DNA of 8,869 nucleotides, from positions 1 to 8,869 of the forward strand of contig JAEXPS010000235.1 of NCBI GenBank assembly GCA_023438885.1, read 5' to 3'. The DNA comes from Actinomycetes bacterium (GTDB lineage Bacteria; Actinomycetota; Actinomycetes; Actinomycetales; Cellulomonadaceae). The notes below the pieces were generated by a model, which was given only the letters and a program-made list of their open reading frames with translations, was not told where the DNA came from and did not search any database. The position numbers and the translations under genes are program-made. Position 1 is the stretch's first letter, and the number at the start of each line of letters is the position of its first letter. This document shows, piece after piece, positions 6,657 to 8,869 of this stretch.

Positions 6657-7550
6657 TCAGGAAGCGTCAGCCGACGCGCTGGTGGGCGGCTGGTGAGTGG
6701 CTGGTGGGCCGAAGCGACGCACGAACACCACGGCCGTGACGACCATCGCGAGCGCGTAGGCGAGGCCGGTCTCGGTCGCGATCCAGGGGGTCGCAGGGCC
6801 GGTCGCCGCGGTCGCGGGCTCCACGAACTGGTAGAGCATCGCGTTGACGGTCGCGTGCGCGACGACTCCGGGCCACATGCCCCAGCGCAGCTGCATCACC
6901 GCGAGGATCGCGCCCAGCGCCGTCGTCGCGACCGTGAACGTCACCGCCGCGTACAGGGGCGAGACGCCCTCGGGTGTGCCCCCCAGCAGCACGATCAGCC
7001 CGACGTGCGACAGGCTCCAGAGCAGGCCGCTGACCAGGTACACGGTCCGCGGGCGGGCGAGCTGCGCGAGCCGCGGCACCAGCAGCCCCCGCCAGCCGAG
7101 GTCCTCGGCCAGCGCGAGCGGCGCGTACGCGACGACGAACGCGGTCGCCGCGAGCAGCCCCGGCAGGGCGCCGCCGGTGAACCGGCCCGCACCGGAGAGC
7201 CAGACCACGGCGGCCGACACGAGCACCGGAACGAGGCCGACGGCCCAGGCCAGCGCGAGCGTGCGCGGACGGACGCGCCGCAAGCCCCAGCCACGCGGGG
7301 TGCGCGCGGTGCTCCAGCGGGCGGCGAGCGCCGCGACCAGCGGCGTCAGCGCCATGCCGTAGGTGGCGGCCTGGCCGAGAGCCGTGGCGTCCTCGATGTG
7401 CAGCACGTCGACGCCCTCGCGCAGGGCGACGATCGTCAGGGCGAGCGAGAGCAGAACCTGCACCGCGACGAAGCGCAGGATCTCGCGACGGGCGATGGAG
7501 TCGGATGCGACGGCCGGGCCGCCGGCCGTGCGGGGAGCTGTGGTTGTCAT
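6657..7550 (-). CDS. CPBP family intramembrane metalloprotease
   Basis: A 297-aa polytopic membrane protein of the CPBP (Abi/Rce1-like) glutamic intramembrane protease family. Members cleave membrane substrates or act in bacteriocin immunity, and many have no known target. The three family motifs are in order: AEDLGWRGLLVPRL (E149, D150, R154), WSLSH (H182), and HATVNAM (H232, N236). The usual EExxxR of motif 1 is here EDxxxR, so the catalytic first glutamate is kept and the second acid is aspartate. About eight hydrophobic segments surround them. The tail is proline/threonine rich, and its coding DNA contains the 11-bp repeats of the next promoter. ATG 7550 has no Shine-Dalgarno sequence but has GACGCT 6 nt ahead, pointing to a leaderless message. 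It lies 65 nt downstream of the regulator-like gene on the same strand. Confidence 0.88.
   Translation of the reverse strand: MTTTAPRTAGGPAVASDSIARREILRFVAVQVLLSLALTIVALREGVDVLHIEDATALGQAATYGMALTPLVAALAARWSTARTPRGWGLRRVRPRTLALAWAVGLVPVLVSAAVVWLSGAGRFTGGALPGLLAATAFVVAYAPLALAEDLGWRGLLVPRLAQLARPRTVYLVSGLLWSLSHVGLIVLLGGTPEGVSPLYAAVTFTVATTALGAILAVMQLRWGMWPGVVAHATVNAMLYQFVEPATAATGPATPWIATETGLAYALAMVVTAVVFVRRFGPPATHQPPTSASADAS
6663..6706 (-). promoter_or_regulatory. SARP-like operator/promoter ahead of the six-segment membrane protein
   Basis: On the minus strand CACCAGC occurs three times without mismatch (6706-6700, 6695-6689, 6684-6678), exactly 11 bp apart with 4-bp spacers. After 9 nt follows GACGCT (6668-6663), a -10 with conserved A2 and T6. 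Heptamer direct repeats with 11-bp period ending 8 or so bp before a -10 are the established binding pattern of SARP activators such as ActII-ORF4 and AfsR. The site lies inside the 3' end of the CPBP gene and predicts a leader of about 42 nt. The repeat is seen directly; the binding protein is inference. Confidence 0.6.
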
Positions 7551-7556
7551 GCGGGC

Positions 7557-7600
7557 AGCGTCGTCGGCGCCGGTGGTGAGCGGCTGGTGCGCCGCTGGTG
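7557..7600 (-). promoter_or_regulatory. SARP-like operator and leaderless promoter of the CPBP gene
   Basis: On the minus strand CACCAGC occurs at 7600-7594 and 7589-7583, with a third copy CACCACC (one mismatch) at 7578-7572, all at 11-bp spacing. After 9 nt follows GACGCT (7562-7557), the same hexamer at the same distance as in the promoter at 6663-6706. The hexamer ends 6 nt before ATG 7550, so transcription should start at the start codon, consistent with the absence of a ribosome site. The whole unit fits in the 65-bp gap between the regulator-like gene and the CPBP gene. Confidence 0.6.
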
Positions 7601-7615
7601 GCGCTCGCGCCCAGG

Positions 7616-8869
7616 TCAGGCGGGCGGCGCGTCCAGCAGGAGCCGCGCCCGTTCCACGAACGGCGTCGCGCCCAGTGCAGTGGCCTGCGCGTGGGCCTCG
7701 AGCAGCGCGGCCCGCGCCTCGTCGTGCCGTCCCGTCACGGCGAGCGCGCCGCCGAGGTACAGCCGCGCCGGGCCCAGGCACACCACCCCCGGCCAGAGCA
7801 CCACGAGCCGGCCGCCGTAGGCGCGTAGCTCCGGGATCAGCGACTCCAGCCGTTCGGCGTCGCGCAGCGCGACGAGCGCGGCGGCCAGCATCACGGACCA
7901 CGACGAGCGCCGCTGACCCACCGGCGGGCTCGCCAGCAGCCGGTCGATGATCGGCAGCGCGGCGTCCCGGTCGCCCGCCTCGGCGTGACCGAGCGCGACG
8001 ACGAGGAGGAACGCGGGCTCGGTCTCGTCGGCCAGCTCCGCCGCGTCGCCGACGAGGTCGACGAGGCGCCCGGCGTGCCACGCGGCGATGCCCTGCACGG
8101 TCGCGCGGGAGATGGCGTCGAGAGCGGCCGCCGCCGGGGAGGCGGCGGAGGCGATCGCGGCGCCCTCCTCGGCCAGGGCGAACGCCTCGTCCGACCGCCC
8201 GCGCACCAGCTCCAGGCCCGCCCGCCACCAGATGTCGAGCAGGGCGAGGTCCGGGTCTCGCGTGCGCTGCGCGATCGAGGTGAAGCGGCGCGACGCCCGC
8301 TCGGAGTCGGCGAACCGCCCCAGCTCGAGCAGCACGCAGCGGTGCAGGTGGGCCGCCGTGGCCTCGAGCCCGGGGACTCGTGCCGCGATCGCGCCGAGCT
8401 CCTCGACCTCGGCCAGGCGGGCCGGTGCGGTGTCGGGCGTCCAGCGCGCGAGCACGTCGGCGACGAGCGCCCGGGCCCGGGCCTCGACGTCGTCGCCGGC
8501 CTCGGTGAGCGCGCGTGCGGCGAGCTCGGCACCGCCGGGAACGTCGGTGCCCGCACGCTGGATGGCTTCGGCGGCGAGGAGCCGCGCCCGCACGGGCGGC
8601 GCGACGTCGGCCAGCCGGGTCAGCGCCTCGTCGAGCAACGCGTTGCGGCCCAGCAGGGGAGTGAGCAGCGACCAGTAGCCGCCGACGCCTCCCGCCGCCG
8701 AGTCGAGTGCGGCTTCCGCCAGCCGCGTCCAGTCGCCCCGCTCGCGGGCGATGCCGACTTCCCGCTCCAGCTCCTCGCGGCTGAGCTCCAACCGGCGGGC
8801 GCGCGGGGCGGCGACTCCGGCGGCCCGGTGCAAGTCCGCGCGGACCACGGGCTCGGCCGCGACCTGTGC
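7616..8869 (-). CDS. Helical-repeat C-terminus of a large regulator-like protein (partial)
   Basis: The reading frame is open through the right edge, so only the last 417 aa are visible. The product is alanine/leucine/arginine-rich and made of repeated helical hairpins of TPR-like character, with no membrane segment. The ending, with GPARLYLGGALAVTGRHDEA followed by LLEAHAQATALGATPFVERARLLLD, closely resembles the C-terminal repeat domains of AfsR/BTAD-type or large ATPase (STAND) transcriptional regulators of actinomycetes. The DNA-binding and ATPase parts would lie beyond the window, so the family is not proven. A GTG at 8848 could be read as a start, but the frame continues upstream through sensible codons (AQVAAEP) with no ribosome site, so I treat it as internal. 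The paired 11-bp repeat operators downstream suggest it may be a SARP-like activator of the two following genes. Confidence 0.7.
   Translation of the reverse strand, partial: AQVAAEPVVRADLHRAAGVAAPRARRLELSREELEREVGIARERGDWTRLAEAALDSAAGGVGGYWSLLTPLLGRNALLDEALTRLADVAPPVRARLLAAEAIQRAGTDVPGGAELAARALTEAGDDVEARARALVADVLARWTPDTAPARLAEVEELGAIAARVPGLEATAAHLHRCVLLELGRFADSERASRRFTSIAQRTRDPDLALLDIWWRAGLELVRGRSDEAFALAEEGAAIASAASPAAAALDAISRATVQGIAAWHAGRLVDLVGDAAELADETEPAFLLVVALGHAEAGDRDAALPIIDRLLASPPVGQRRSSWSVMLAAALVALRDAERLESLIPELRAYGGRLVVLWPGVVCLGPARLYLGGALAVTGRHDEARAALLEAHAQATALGATPFVERARLLLDAPPA

Noticed and set aside
5937..7820. Long plus-strand open frame (627 codons) across three minus-strand genes
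   Set aside because: The translation is repetitive, charged and arginine/glycine-rich with no domain, and it spans gene boundaries of the opposite strand; it is a composition artefact.
7551..8228. Upstream extension of the CPBP frame
   Set aside because: The extension overlaps the regulator-like gene on the same strand and is arginine/alanine-rich out-of-frame sequence; the membrane protein proper starts at ATG 7550.
1..8869. tRNA, rRNA or CRISPR array
   Set aside because: I found no cloverleaf with a TTCRANY-like T-loop, no rRNA-like sequence, and no series of longer repeats with unique spacers; the 11-bp and 22-bp repeats are too short and too closely packed to be CRISPR.

Overview
This window looks like chromosomal DNA from a high-GC actinomycete. 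Codons strongly prefer G/C at the third position, GTG starts are used, and several starts have a -10 hexamer just ahead of the start codon, as in leaderless actinobacterial mRNAs. The closest families I recognise (Hen1/Pnkp, AfsR/BTAD-type regulators, BBE-type FAD oxidoreductases) are also typical of actinomycetes. The genus cannot be settled from the sequence alone.

Left part (1-1409): a decayed region. Bases 342 to about 1098 on the minus strand hold the C-terminal half of a berberine-bridge-type FAD oxidoreductase, broken by three frameshifts and lacking its FAD-binding N-terminus. The break point is followed by three direct repeats at exact 22-bp spacing (1145-1202), which resemble an insertion-sequence end. 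Bases 1-341 contain no gene I can support.

Centre (1410-5927, plus strand): a bacterial RNA-repair cassette. hen1 (3'-terminal RNA ribose 2'-O-methyltransferase) and pnkp (kinase-phosphatase-ligase) overlap by the four bases ATGA and are certainly co-transcribed. In this known pathway Pnkp heals both ends of a cleaved RNA, Hen1 methylates the 3'-terminal ribose so the repaired site resists recutting, and the Pnkp ligase module, activated by the Hen1 N-terminal domain, seals the break. A small HNH-type protein with its own apparent leaderless promoter follows. Its usual catalytic histidine is replaced by cysteine.

Right part (5934-8869, minus strand): three genes running the other way. At the window edge is the C-terminal, helical-repeat part of a large regulator-like protein. 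Downstream of it lie a CPBP-family intramembrane protease and a six-segment membrane protein of unknown function. Each of the last two genes is preceded by three heptamers CACCAGC at exact 11-bp spacing, followed 9 nt later by the same GACGCT -10 hexamer. This is the layout of operators for SARP/AfsR-type activators. I infer that the neighbouring regulator may control both membrane genes as a small local regulon; this is the least expected signal in the window.
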